A DNA stretch of 24,841 bases from JAUZPB01 sp037140715 (GCA_037140715.1 JBAXDX010000041.1:1-24841), one strand, 5' to 3'. Shown: positions 17,053 to 24,328, counted from the first letter of the stretch. Notes: a model not told the origin generated them from the sequence alone. Made by a program: numbers and translations.

Positions 17053-17111
17053 AGGCAGAGGAAAAGGCAAGGATAACCTGAGCTGGTTACGGGCGAAGCA
17101 GGTATAAATAA
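17028..17111 (+). repeat. Diverged tandem duplication of the nuoD 3' end
   Basis: The end of nuoD (17028-17052, GGTTATGGGCGAAGCAGATA and onward through the stop) is repeated at 17085-17111 as GGTTACGGGCGAAGCAGGTA and onward. The copies differ by about two substitutions and a 2-nt insertion. Between them is purine-rich AAAGGCAGAGGAAAAGGCAAGG. The second copy is not part of an intact gene. Confidence 0.75.
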
Positions 17112-17147
17112 TGATTTTAGAACTAAAACTTAGAATTATATAAATAA

Positions 17148-17621
17148 ATGGAATTCAAATTCTCTGAAGAAAACCTTATAAAGGCAGAAGCATCGATAAA
17201 GAAATATCCTTCTTCCAAAGCCGCTGTGATGGAACTTCTTTATATTGCTCAGGAGCAGAATGGCTTCATTACAAATGAAGTAATGCGGGAGACAGCTTCC
17301 ATGCTTAACCTCGATACGGTAGAAGTATTAAGTGTGGTTACATTTTATACGATGTATCATACTAAACCTGTTGGAAAGCATCATGTTCAGGTATGCACGA
17401 ATGTTTCATGTATGTTAAGAGGTGGCTACGAAATTCTTGACTGCGTGGTTGAAAAACTCGGCATCAGGAAGAATGAAGTTACTCCTGATCAGAGATTCTC
17501 AATCGAGGAAGTGGAGTGTATGGGATCATGCGGCACGGCTCCGATGATTTCTGTGAACTATGATTACTATGAAAACCTTACTAAAGAAAAGGTAACTGAA
17601 ATACTTGATTCGTTAGAATAA
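17148..17621 (+). CDS. nuoE: NADH-quinone oxidoreductase subunit E
   Basis: NuoE is the 24-kDa-type thioredoxin-like subunit with [2Fe-2S] cluster N1a, part of the NADH dehydrogenase module. The 157-residue protein has the four cluster cysteines at Cys83 and Cys88 (CTNVSC) and Cys124 and Cys128 (CMGSC). GFITNEV and VVTFYTMYHTKP are typical of the helical N-terminus. It is 95 bp after nuoD, the widest gap in the operon, and 56 bp before nuoF. Confidence 0.96.
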   Translation: MEFKFSEENLIKAEASIKKYPSSKAAVMELLYIAQEQNGFITNEVMRETASMLNLDTVEVLSVVTFYTMYHTKPVGKHHVQVCTNVSCMLRGGYEILDCVVEKLGIRKNEVTPDQRFSIEEVECMGSCGTAPMISVNYDYYENLTKEKVTEILDSLE

Positions 17622-17677
17622 TGCAACTCTTTACCACAAAAAAGAATAATTCGGAATTATTTCCGGTATAAGACAAA

Positions 17678-19000
17678 ATGGAAAAAATATTATTACTTGA
17701 TATTCCTGATTTACATCAGATAGATGTATATATGCAGAACGGCGGTTATGATGCAGCAAAGAAAGCATATCAAAAAACGCCCGATGAGGTCATTGATGAA
17801 GTAAAGCGTTCAGGCTTAAGGGGACGTGGCGGTGCTGCTTTCCCTACGGGTCTTAAGTGGAGCTTTATGCCCAAGTCTGCCGACAAGCCGAAGTATCTGT
17901 GTGTAAACGGAGATGAAAGCGAGCCGGGGTCGTTTAAGGACAGGCAGATTTTTGAATATAATCCTCATGCTTTGATTGAAGGTGTTTTAATTGCCTGTTA
18001 TGCTATTCAGGCAAAGTCAGCATATATCTATATTCGCGGAGAATATCATAACTGGATACAGATGCTTCAGAAGGCGCTTGATGATGCTTATGAAAAAGGT
18101 TTTGTCGGTGAAAAAATGAGTGAAGCTGTTGGCGGAAACTTTACATGCAATATATATATTCATAAAGGCGCGGGTGCTTATGTCTGCGGTGAGGAATCAT
18201 CCCTTATGAATTCGATAGAAGGGAAGCGCGGCTATCCGAGAGTCAAGCCTCCGTTTCCGGCGCAGTTCGGTCTGTGGGGCTGTCCGACTACCATTAACAA
18301 TGTAGAAACAATCGCCAATGTTCCGGCTATAATAAACAAAGGCTGGGAATGGTTCAGCAAAATAGGCGAGCCAAAACATCCCGGGACGTTATTGTATGGC
18401 ATCAGCGGACATGTAAACAAGCCCGGAGTTTATGAAGCTCCCTCAGGTACGTTGCTTACAGACCTCATTTACAACTTTGCAGGCGGTGTAACAGGCAATA
18501 AAAAAATTAAATGCGTTATACCCGGCGGTTCATCGATGCCGCCATTGAGAGGGGAACAGATTGAAGGCATTAAGATGGATGCTGAATCTCTCAGGGTCGC
18601 TGGCTCCGCTATCGGTACGGGGGGTGTAATTGTTATGGATGAAGATACTAATCTTGTTGCAGTACTTGAAAGAATAGCCCGCTTCTATCATCATGAAAGC
18701 TGTGGACAGTGTACCCCATGCCGTGAAGGGACGGGCTGGATGTTAAAGACTCTTCGCCGTATTGCAAAAGGTGAAGGCACAACCTCAGATATTGATATGC
18801 TTACTGAAGTTGCGGGCAACATCGAAGGCAACACCATCTGCGCGCTTGGAGATGCGGCGGCGTGGCCCGTTAAGTTTATGCTTCAACGCTTCCGGGATGA
18901 ATTTGAAAAAGCGGTTAAGCCCTCCGTAACAATGCAGGTTAATAATAAAGTGCATTCGATGAGGGAAACATTAATCCCGCTTGCTGAAATAACTAAATAA
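17678..19000 (+). CDS. nuoF: NADH-quinone oxidoreductase subunit F
   Basis: NuoF is the 51-kDa-type subunit that binds NADH and FMN and carries [4Fe-4S] cluster N3. The protein has 440 residues. RGRGGAAFPTG near 48-58 and the GAGAYVCGEESSLMNSIEG segment form the NADH/FMN sites. CVNGDESEPGSFKDR is present. The cluster ligands are Cys342, Cys345 and Cys348 (CGQCTPC) and Cys388 (NTICALGD). It is the last gene of the nuo block; nuoG does not follow, and a strong terminator begins 9 bp after the stop. Confidence 0.97.
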   Translation: MEKILLLDIPDLHQIDVYMQNGGYDAAKKAYQKTPDEVIDEVKRSGLRGRGGAAFPTGLKWSFMPKSADKPKYLCVNGDESEPGSFKDRQIFEYNPHALIEGVLIACYAIQAKSAYIYIRGEYHNWIQMLQKALDDAYEKGFVGEKMSEAVGGNFTCNIYIHKGAGAYVCGEESSLMNSIEGKRGYPRVKPPFPAQFGLWGCPTTINNVETIANVPAIINKGWEWFSKIGEPKHPGTLLYGISGHVNKPGVYEAPSGTLLTDLIYNFAGGVTGNKKIKCVIPGGSSMPPLRGEQIEGIKMDAESLRVAGSAIGTGGVIVMDEDTNLVAVLERIARFYHHESCGQCTPCREGTGWMLKTLRRIAKGEGTTSDIDMLTEVAGNIEGNTICALGDAAAWPVKFMLQRFRDEFEKAVKPSVTMQVNNKVHSMRETLIPLAEITK

Positions 19001-19008
19001 TTTTAATG

Positions 19009-19035
19009 AGCCGGCTTTTGTCCGGCTATTTTTTT
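19009..19035 (+). terminator. Rho-independent terminator after nuoF
   Basis: AGCCGG (19009-19014) pairs with CCGGCT (19022-19027) around CTTTTGT, followed directly by ATTTTTTT. It begins 9 bp after the nuoF stop and marks the end of the nuoA-F transcript. Confidence 0.9.
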
Positions 19036-19042
19036 GTCGTAA

Positions 19043-19091
19043 TCTTAATCATATATTTACTTATTTTTGAAAAGAAGAATTATGATTAAGA
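19043..19091. repeat. Inverted repeat of the TATGATTAAGA family before rnhA
   Basis: TCTTAATCATA (19043-19053) is perfectly complementary to TATGATTAAGA (19081-19091), around a 27-nt AT-rich loop. The arm matches the core of the motif at 288-303 and 19663-19678. The right arm adjoins the AAGGAA ribosome binding site of rnhA. Confidence 0.7.
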
Positions 19092-19104
19092 AGGAATAAG
19101 AGCA

Positions 19105-19590
19105 TTGTCCACCTTAAAACACGTAATAATTTATACTGACGGTGGCTGCCTTGGCAACCCCGGCCCTGGCGGGTATGGTGCTGTTGTAATTTATAAGGAC
19201 AGGCGGAAAGAACTTTCCGGTGGCTACCGTCTGACGACAAACAACCGGATGGAAATAACCGGAGCTATTGAAGCTTTAAGCGCTCTAAAGGATAAATGCA
19301 GAGTTACACTCTATACTGATTCACAGTATCTTGTAAACAGCATTATGAAAGGCTGGGCAAGGAAATGGAAAGCCAACGGCTGGAAACGGAATAAAACTGA
19401 TCTTGCCGTTAATATTGATCTTTGGGAAAAACTGCTGAAACTGCTTGAGAATCACGAAGTAGAATTCCGCTGGGTAAAAGGCCATGCCGGGCACGCTGAA
19501 AACGAACGTTGCGATGTGCTTGCCAAACAATCCGCGTCAGAAAAAAACTTACCGGAAGATGCAGGATATATTCCGGCTTATATGCTGTAA
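19105..19590 (+). CDS. rnhA: Ribonuclease HI
   Basis: Ribonuclease HI cleaves the RNA strand of RNA-DNA hybrids. The 161-residue protein has the catalytic set Asp12 (YTDGG), Glu51 (NNRMEITGAIEAL), Asp73 (YTDSQYL) and Asp138, plus His128 in WVKGHAGH. It has the normal single-domain length, without a hybrid-binding N-terminal domain. The start is TTG 19105, supported by AAGGAA at 19091-19096 and by alignment of the first strand. It is separated from nuoF by a terminator, so it is an independent transcript. Confidence 0.95.
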   Translation: MSTLKHVIIYTDGGCLGNPGPGGYGAVVIYKDRRKELSGGYRLTTNNRMEITGAIEALSALKDKCRVTLYTDSQYLVNSIMKGWARKWKANGWKRNKTDLAVNIDLWEKLLKLLENHEVEFRWVKGHAGHAENERCDVLAKQSASEKNLPEDAGYIPAYML

Positions 19591-19605
19591 AATGCCGGAG
19601 GCAGG

Positions 19606-19678
19606 AGTGTACGATAAATTTACATCTTAATCATACTCATAATTTTAATCGTTTCAGGGAAGATGAGTATGATTAAGA
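19606..19678. mobile_element. Second copy of the dispersed inverted-repeat element
   Basis: GTGTACGATAAATTT (19607-19621) matches the outer end of the 14169 element with one mismatch. Then TCTTAATCATACTCAT (19625-19640) forms a perfect 16-bp inverted repeat with ATGAGTATGATTAAGA (19663-19678) around a 22-nt loop containing CGTTTCAGGGAAG. The loop and right arm match the 14169 element closely. No matching right outer end is seen, so this copy is shorter or has lost it. It lies between rnhA and the dodecin gene. Confidence 0.55.
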
Positions 19679-19789
19679 GAATCACAGAGTCATATTAAAT
19701 AAAAATAATTAATAGTGTGGAATTTTGGTAGCTTCACAGGTGTTGGAGCAGTTAAATTAGTTCATTTTCAATATTTAAACGAGGAGAAT

Positions 19790-19993
19790 ATGTCAAAAAC
19801 ATTCGAAATTATAGAACTTGTTGGTGTTTCAGAACAAAATTTATCTGATGCAATTAAAAATGCTGTGCTTGAAGCAAACAAGACGCAGTCGGTAGCATGG
19901 TTTCATGTGGCTGAAGAACGCGGCCGTGTTACTTTAGAAGGCAAAATTGAATTTCAGGTAACGGTTAAAATTGGCAGAAAATTAAATAATTAA
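19790..19993 (+). CDS. Dodecin (flavin-binding dodecamer)
   Basis: The protein has 67 residues, the standard dodecin size. Dodecins form hollow dodecamers that bind flavins and buffer or store them. Trp37, in VAWFHVAEERGRV, is the expected isoalloxazine-stacking residue, and Gln56 lies in the last strand (EFQVTVKI). ATG 19790 is chosen because GAGGAG sits just upstream and because the frame upstream of it does not resemble the family. A peroxiredoxin gene follows 15 bp later, probably in the same transcript. The link to redox chemistry is a context inference. Confidence 0.92.
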   Translation: MSKTFEIIELVGVSEQNLSDAIKNAVLEANKTQSVAWFHVAEERGRVTLEGKIEFQVTVKIGRKLNN

Positions 19994-20008
19994 TAAGGAG
20001 AATTAAAA

Positions 20009-20491
20009 ATGTCGTTAAAAATTGGTGATTTCGCTCCGGATTTTACATTAAAAAGTCACAGGTTAGAAAATGTTACGTTAAGTGGCTTCAAAGGCAAGGC
20101 GAACGTTGTTATACTTTTCTTTCCCTTGGTAAACACACCGGTATGCGAAAAAGAGCTTTGTCAGATGCGCGATGATATGGCAACGTATGAAAGTCTTGAT
20201 GCTCAGGTTTTAGCTGTCAGTGTTGACAGTTCATTTGCCCAGAAGCTATGGGTAGAGAAAAATCAGTTTACTTTCCTGGTTTTAAGTGATTTTAACAAGG
20301 AAGTTTCAGCTAGTTATGGTGTTCTGTATGATATTTTTGCTCCCGGCAATCTTAACTATAAGGGTGTGGCAAAGAGAAGTGCTTTTGTAATTGACAAAGA
20401 AGGCATGGTTAAGTATGCCGAAGTTCTTGAAGACGCCGGCGAAGAGCCGGATTATGAAGCTATTCAGGGCGCTCTTGCTTTGTTAAATTAA
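20009..20491 (+). CDS. Peroxiredoxin, AhpE/BCP-like
   Basis: The 160-residue thiol peroxidase reduces hydroperoxides. The peroxidatic Cys46 lies in FFPLVNTPVC, a variant of the 'PxxxTxxC' motif. Cys51 (CEKELC) is placed like a resolving cysteine five residues later. A conserved Arg is in AKRSAFVID. The N-terminal GDFAPDFTLKS is typical. It follows dodecin by 15 bp with an AAGGAG ribosome binding site and is closed by a strong terminator. Subfamily placement between AhpE-like and BCP is uncertain. Confidence 0.9.
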   Translation: MSLKIGDFAPDFTLKSHRLENVTLSGFKGKANVVILFFPLVNTPVCEKELCQMRDDMATYESLDAQVLAVSVDSSFAQKLWVEKNQFTFLVLSDFNKEVSASYGVLYDIFAPGNLNYKGVAKRSAFVIDKEGMVKYAEVLEDAGEEPDYEAIQGALALLN

Positions 20492-20496
20492 TTTTT

Positions 20497-20537
20497 AAGC
20501 TGCCAGTCATAAGCGTTTGACTGGCAGCTTTTTTTTT
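20497..20537 (+). terminator. Rho-independent terminator after the dodecin-peroxiredoxin pair
   Basis: AAGCTGCCAGTCA (20497-20509) is fully complementary to TGACTGGCAGCTT (20518-20530), giving a 13-bp stem with an 8-nt loop and a run of nine T. It is one of the strongest terminators in the window. Confidence 0.95.
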
Positions 20538-20578
20538 GATTATCGCAGAAGAAAAATATAACAACAATGAGGTTTATA

Positions 20579-21043
20579 ATGCTGAAAGAAGGCGATACAG
20601 CTCCGGTATTTACTCTGAAAGATGGAAATGGTAAGGAAGTAACTCTGGGTGATTTTAAGGGGAAAGATGTAGTTCTGTATTTTTATCCAAAAGACAATAC
20701 ATCAGGCTGTACAAAAGAAGCGTGCGACTTTCGTGATATGATGCCTGATTTTGATAAGCTTAATACCGTAGTGCTTGGACTTAGTGCGGATTCTGAAAAA
20801 TCGCATTCAGTATTTGCTTCTAAGTATAATCTTCCTTTTACGCTTCTCAGCGATACTGAAAAAGAAGTCATTAAGCAATATGGTGTCTGGAAAGAAAAAA
20901 CTATGTACGGGAAGAAATATATGGGCATAGAGCGCACAACTTTTATTATCGATAAAGACGGGACAATTAAGAAGATATTTCACAAGGTTAAAGTTACAGG
21001 GCATGTTGAAGAAATTCTGAAAATTTCGGGTGGCAATCAGTAA
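20579..21043 (+). CDS. bcp: Thioredoxin-dependent thiol peroxidase (BCP / PrxQ)
   Basis: The protein has 154 residues. Peroxidatic Cys44 and resolving Cys49 lie in YPKDNTSGCTKEACDFRD, the exact spacing of atypical 2-Cys PrxQ enzymes. MLKEGDTAPVF is the typical N-terminus. ATG 20579 is preferred to the upstream in-frame ATG 20567 because GAGG (20569-20572) lies at good distance before it and because family members begin at this Met. It lies after a terminator, so it has its own promoter, and folE follows by 24 bp. This is the second peroxiredoxin within 1.1 kb. Confidence 0.93.
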   Translation: MLKEGDTAPVFTLKDGNGKEVTLGDFKGKDVVLYFYPKDNTSGCTKEACDFRDMMPDFDKLNTVVLGLSADSEKSHSVFASKYNLPFTLLSDTEKEVIKQYGVWKEKTMYGKKYMGIERTTFIIDKDGTIKKIFHKVKVTGHVEEILKISGGNQ

Positions 21044-21067
21044 AACTATACGAAACGGAAAATAATT

Positions 21068-21661
21068 ATGTTGAATACAAAGGAGAGTAAGGCAATCAAC
21101 CATGAGGTGATTGAATCTCATGTTAAAGCCATGCTGGAAGAACTTGGAGAAGACCCTGGCCGTGAAGGTCTTCTAAAAACTCCGTATCGTGTTGCTAAGT
21201 CCTATGAGTTTTTAACCAGGGGTTATCGTCAGGATATCCGGACTATTTTAAACGGAGCAGTATTCGAGGAAAAATATGATGAGATGGTTGTCGTAAAGGA
21301 CATTGATTTTTTCAGTATGTGTGAGCATCATCTTCTTCCATTTTTCGGCAAGGTGCATGTGGCTTACATTCCTGACGGAAAAATAGTAGGGTTAAGCAAA
21401 ATACCGAGGATAGTTGAAGTTTTTTCGCGCAGGTTTCAGGTGCAGGAGAGGATGACGCAGGAGATAGCTGATACGATTAAAGAGGCACTTAATCCCAAGG
21501 GTGTTGCCGTTGTCTCCGAAGCAAGGCACATGTGTATGATGATGCGCGGAGTTGAGAAGCAGAATTCAGCAGCTACGGCGAGTGCAATGCACGGACTCTT
21601 TAAGAAAGACGCGCGAACTAGGGCTGAATTTCTTGATTTAATTTCATACAAAAGATATTAA
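21068..21661 (+). CDS. folE: GTP cyclohydrolase I
   Basis: This enzyme converts GTP to dihydroneopterin triphosphate, the first step towards tetrahydrofolate and other pterins. The 197-residue protein has zinc ligands Cys85 and His88 in MCEHHLLPFFG and a third Cys near residue 156 in EARHMCMMMRG. GLSKIPRIVE, and the substrate loop GVEKQNSAATASAMHG, are present. The length is normal. It follows bcp by 24 bp, so the two are probably co-transcribed. ATG 21068 gives the usual N-terminus. Confidence 0.96.
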   Translation: MLNTKESKAINHEVIESHVKAMLEELGEDPGREGLLKTPYRVAKSYEFLTRGYRQDIRTILNGAVFEEKYDEMVVVKDIDFFSMCEHHLLPFFGKVHVAYIPDGKIVGLSKIPRIVEVFSRRFQVQERMTQEIADTIKEALNPKGVAVVSEARHMCMMMRGVEKQNSAATASAMHGLFKKDARTRAEFLDLISYKRY

Positions 21662-21760
21662 TGATTCATGTTACGCAAAGTAACGCCTGGTTCATTTTCC
21701 GGCAGTTATAATACAGATGGAGGGGCAGTTCAGGCAAGGAACAGCATGTCAGGTCAGACA

Positions 21761-21934
21761 ATGAATTATTTTGTCTCACAATAAGAAATAATTGTGTGCA
21801 ATGGAAAATGACGGCGTGAAATGGAAAATGATTCTATGAAATGAGAAATGACGGCAGGAAATGGAAAATAATTCTCTGCAATGAGAAATGACGGCGTGCA
21901 ATGAATTATGACGGCGTGCAATGGAAAATGACGG
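21761..21934. repeat. 20-bp-period tandem array, eight full units plus a partial ninth
   Basis: Units begin every 20 bp from 21761 without indels. The consensus is ATGGAAAATGACGGCGTGCA. The first two units are the most diverged. In later units the second half alternates between ACGGCGTG-like and ATTCTATG-like versions, hinting at an older 40-bp period. The last partial unit (ATGGAAAATGACGG) runs into the terminator stem. The period is not a multiple of three and each frame is interrupted, so it is non-coding. There are no unique spacers, so it is not CRISPR. Confidence 0.93.
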
Positions 21935-21960
21935 ACAACCCTGTGAGCTGTCCGTTTTTT
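21931..21960 (+). terminator. Rho-independent terminator after folE
   Basis: ACGGACA (21931-21937) pairs with TGTCCGT (21949-21955), followed by a T-run. The left arm overlaps the last tandem repeat unit, so the array may have donated or copied half of the stem. It ends the bcp-folE transcript about 290 bp after folE. Confidence 0.8.
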
Positions 21961-21998
21961 CTTTTAATACAGATTAAGAATAACAAAGACCTGATTAA

Positions 21999-22463
21999 TT
22001 ATTTATCCTGCTTCATGTCGCCTCTTTTCTCAAATTTTTCGCACATCTTACCGGCTTTTTCCTTTAACATTGGCGCAAATTTAATAAATGTTTCCTTTTG
22101 TTTATCATCGAGGATTTTATAAGCTTTAAACCAGGCAGCCAGCATGGAAGTTTTTATATCCGCCTGAATACCACTGACCTTTTTTGACAGATCAAGAATT
22201 GTATTTTCATCGAGATTTTTCGCTGTCATTGATTCTTTCATCTGCAAATGTATCTTTGCCGCTTCAGCCTTCATGTCTATCAGTTTCTTCTGATTCTCAA
22301 TTCTGAATTTCTGAATCTGATCTTTTTGTTCCTGCGTAAGGTTTAACTGTTTAATCAGACCTTTTCCCCACATTTTATCCCTGTAGTCCTGAGCTTTAAT
22401 ATTGTTAAAAGGCAAAACGCCAAGAAATAAAAGAACGATAATACCAGGAATGTACCTTTTCAT
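21999..22463 (-). CDS. Spy/CpxP-like periplasmic LTxxQ protein
   Basis: The protein has 154 residues. Residues 1-24 (MKRYIPGIIVLLFLGVLPFN then NIKA) form a signal peptide with likely cleavage before Gln25. The mature part is helical, with LNLTQEQKDQIQ near residue 42, the LTxxQ motif of Spy/CpxP proteins, and a second similar LDDKQKE near 117. Such proteins act as envelope chaperones or metal/stress-responsive accessory factors. ATG at 22463 is chosen over a longer frame (to 22502) because CGGAG lies just upstream and the signal peptide then starts cleanly. It is divergent from the ECF sigma operon, about 230 bp away. Confidence 0.82.
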   Translation of the reverse strand: MKRYIPGIIVLLFLGVLPFNNIKAQDYRDKMWGKGLIKQLNLTQEQKDQIQKFRIENQKKLIDMKAEAAKIHLQMKESMTAKNLDENTILDLSKKVSGIQADIKTSMLAAWFKAYKILDDKQKETFIKFAPMLKEKAGKMCEKFEKRGDMKQDK

Positions 22464-22506
22464 TTTTAACTCCGATAAAATATTATTGAATAATGATTTC
22501 AAACCT

Positions 22507-22534
22507 TTGACATTGTTAAAAGAAAAAATAGTTT
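22507..22534 (+). promoter_or_regulatory. Weak candidate promoter between the divergent stress genes
   Basis: TTGACA (22507-22512) is followed after 16 nt by TAGTTT (22529-22534). The -35 is perfect and the -10 poor. It would drive the sigma operon with a leader of about 155 nt. No clear autoregulatory ECF promoter was recognised in the gap. Confidence 0.25.
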
Positions 22535-22694
22535 AAAGGATCCGATAAATATTCAGGTTTAATGCGGAAATAAATAAAACTTAGTAAATCCCGCAAAAAT
22601 ATATAATATGATAGTATGATACAGGCATGGAGTTATGGGATATTAAACCTGTTACTATGTTTGTATGTCTAATTTTTGAAATAACAAATAAGCT

Positions 22695-23246
22695 ATGGCT
22701 GAAGATAAAGACTTTGAATATGTGCGGCAATTTATCAGCGGGGATGAAAATGCCTTTAACCTGCTTGTACAGAAATACCGGCAGAAAATATACTGGCATT
22801 CAAGGCGTATGCTTAACAATCATACAGATGCGGATGAAGTTACTCAGGAAGTATTAATTGTTCTTTACAGGAAACTGAAGGATTTTAGTTTTAAGTCATC
22901 TCTCTATACATGGATATTTAAGATAACTGCAAACAGAAGTATAAATCAGATTAACAGGCGGAAGTTCAAAAGGTTCTTCTTTTTTGATGATACTGATTAT
23001 GATACGCTGAAGAAAGATGAAGATATTTCAGATAATATAGACAACAGGGAAAAACTCGCCAGGCTTGATAAAATACTCCGGATGTTGCCAGTAAAACAGC
23101 GTGAAGTTTTTCTTTTTAGAAATTTTGAAGAGCTGTCATACGAAGAGATTTCCGCGATTACGGGGAAATCTGTTGGTGGTCTGAAGGCAAATTATTTTCA
23201 TGCACTTAAAAAAGTTATTGAACTAATGAAGAATTATGAATTATAA
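22695..23246 (+). CDS. ECF RNA polymerase sigma factor
   Basis: The 183-residue protein is of the sigma-70 ECF (RpoE-like) type. Region 2 lies at about 20-90: LLVQKYRQKIYWHSRRM, then DADEVTQEVLIVLYRKL and SSLYTWIFKITANRSINQ. Region 4 lies at about 125-180: LPVKQREVFLFRNFEELSYEEISAITGKSVGGLKANYFHALKK, split by a helix-turn-helix. The linker (about 95-118) is acidic. Its stop overlaps the next gene by 11 bp, the classical coupling to an anti-sigma factor. No Shine-Dalgarno is seen before ATG 22695. Confidence 0.93.
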   Translation: MAEDKDFEYVRQFISGDENAFNLLVQKYRQKIYWHSRRMLNNHTDADEVTQEVLIVLYRKLKDFSFKSSLYTWIFKITANRSINQINRRKFKRFFFFDDTDYDTLKKDEDISDNIDNREKLARLDKILRMLPVKQREVFLFRNFEELSYEEISAITGKSVGGLKANYFHALKKVIELMKNYEL

Positions 23247-23835
23247 AGACAAAATACCGCTTTATCTGGCGGATAATATGAGCGCTGATAAGAAGGCTGA
23301 TTTTGAGGCGGAGCTTCTTCGGTCATCTGAGCTGAAGTCTCAGTTAGACGAACAGACTGAACTGCTTAAGGAAGTCATATCTTTGGGACAAATTGAAACA
23401 GGGGAGCCTTATTTCAATAATCTTCTGCCCGGAGTAAGGTTAAGACTTGAAGCTGGCAGGAGGCACAGCTTTTATCCGGGTCTGGCTTTGGGTTTACCAA
23501 TTTTAGCTGTAATTGTTATTTTAATTATTCGTTCATTCAGTGGTAGCGGAGAGGATAAGCCGGTTATTAGCAGGATAGTGTCCGGGTTGAACGATGAATC
23601 AAAAACAGAAATACTTGTAGTGCTTTTCGATGCGGATGCTGCCAGCGTTCAACAGACTGAATTTATCGGCAGTACTGACGATGATGAAATTTTAGCCGGT
23701 CGTGTAACTGATGAACTTAAACGCGCAGCCGGCATTAAGGAAGGTTATCTGGACACGGATGAACTGATAAATAATCTTTCCAAAGAAGAAACTGAAACTA
23801 TTTGTAATAACCTTATAACCAAAAAGATTTTTTAG
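23236..23835 (+). CDS. Probable membrane anti-sigma factor
   Basis: The 199-residue protein has a cytoplasmic N-terminal part (about 1-78; MNYKDKIPLYLADNMSADKK with an acidic helix), one membrane helix (about 82-100, ALGLPILAVIVILIIRSF) and an extracytoplasmic part (about 105-199). There is no HxxxCxxC zinc motif, so it is not a ZAS-type anti-sigma. Identification rests on the 11-bp overlap with the ECF sigma gene and the single-span topology. The acidic C-terminal domain (TEILVVLFDADAASV and onward) has no recognised fold. Confidence 0.7.
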   Translation: MNYKDKIPLYLADNMSADKKADFEAELLRSSELKSQLDEQTELLKEVISLGQIETGEPYFNNLLPGVRLRLEAGRRHSFYPGLALGLPILAVIVILIIRSFSGSGEDKPVISRIVSGLNDESKTEILVVLFDADAASVQQTEFIGSTDDDEILAGRVTDELKRAAGIKEGYLDTDELINNLSKEETETICNNLITKKIF

Positions 23836-23844
23836 GGGTCTGTA

Positions 23845-24327
23845 ATGAAAATCTGTATTTACACAATAATAATATTCTGCTTTTTTAGTGCGGTTATATT
23901 TCCGCAAAATAAATGGGAGAGGAATAAATTTGACAAAACGCATCAGAAGATTGAGGAGCTTGAGAAAATAAAACTTGTGGACGCTCTTGACTTAAATGAA
24001 GAGAATATGGTAAAGCTTTTGGGAAGACGAAGGGATTTTAATCAGAAGCTGATGGAGTTAAACAGGCAGAAAGATGAGAGACTTGATCAGATTCAGAAAT
24101 TATTTGAAGGAGATAAATCCGATAAGAATGAGCAGTTTTATAAAAAGCAGATAGAGGAACTTGTATTAACTGAAAAGGAGACAGCAAAATTAAAGGCGGA
24201 GTTCTTAAATTCTCTGAAGGATATAATGACATACAGGCAAATATCCAGGTTTATTGTTTTTGAAAGAAATTTCCGCAAAGAGTTGCGCGAGCTTATATTG
24301 AAGGAAAGAAAAAATAAGGTTCAGTGA
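23845..24327 (+). CDS. Secreted helical Spy-like protein
   Basis: The 160-residue protein has a signal peptide (about 1-20, ICIYTIIIFCFFSAVIFPQ) and a mature part that is almost all charged helix. LVDALDLNEENMVKLLGRRRDFNQ near 44-67 corresponds to the first LTxxQ-like helix, and LNSLKDIMTYRQISRFIVFE near 123-142 to the second. This layout is common for the third gene of sigma/anti-sigma operons in Bacteroidota and resembles Spy/CnrX/ZraP proteins. It starts 9 bp after the anti-sigma gene. Metal binding is not evident: no His or Cys cluster. Confidence 0.7.
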   Translation: MKICIYTIIIFCFFSAVIFPQNKWERNKFDKTHQKIEELEKIKLVDALDLNEENMVKLLGRRRDFNQKLMELNRQKDERLDQIQKLFEGDKSDKNEQFYKKQIEELVLTEKETAKLKAEFLNSLKDIMTYRQISRFIVFERNFRKELRELILKERKNKVQ

Positions 24328-24328
24328 T

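Larger units (their letters stand above)
21662..21998. other. 337-bp intergenic region with a 20-bp tandem array and a terminator
   Basis: No gene is visible. The first 100 bp are non-repetitive. The rest is the 20-bp array at 21761-21934 and the terminator at 21931-21960. Confidence 0.75.

Noticed and set aside
19715..19789. Longer dodecin start at 19715
   Set aside because: The upstream residues do not fit dodecins, and GAGGAG marks ATG 19790.
20567..20578. Upstream ATG for bcp
   Set aside because: It has no ribosome binding site; the GAGG after it serves ATG 20579.
21761..21934. CRISPR array
   Set aside because: Units are contiguous 20-mers with no unique spacers and there are no cas genes.
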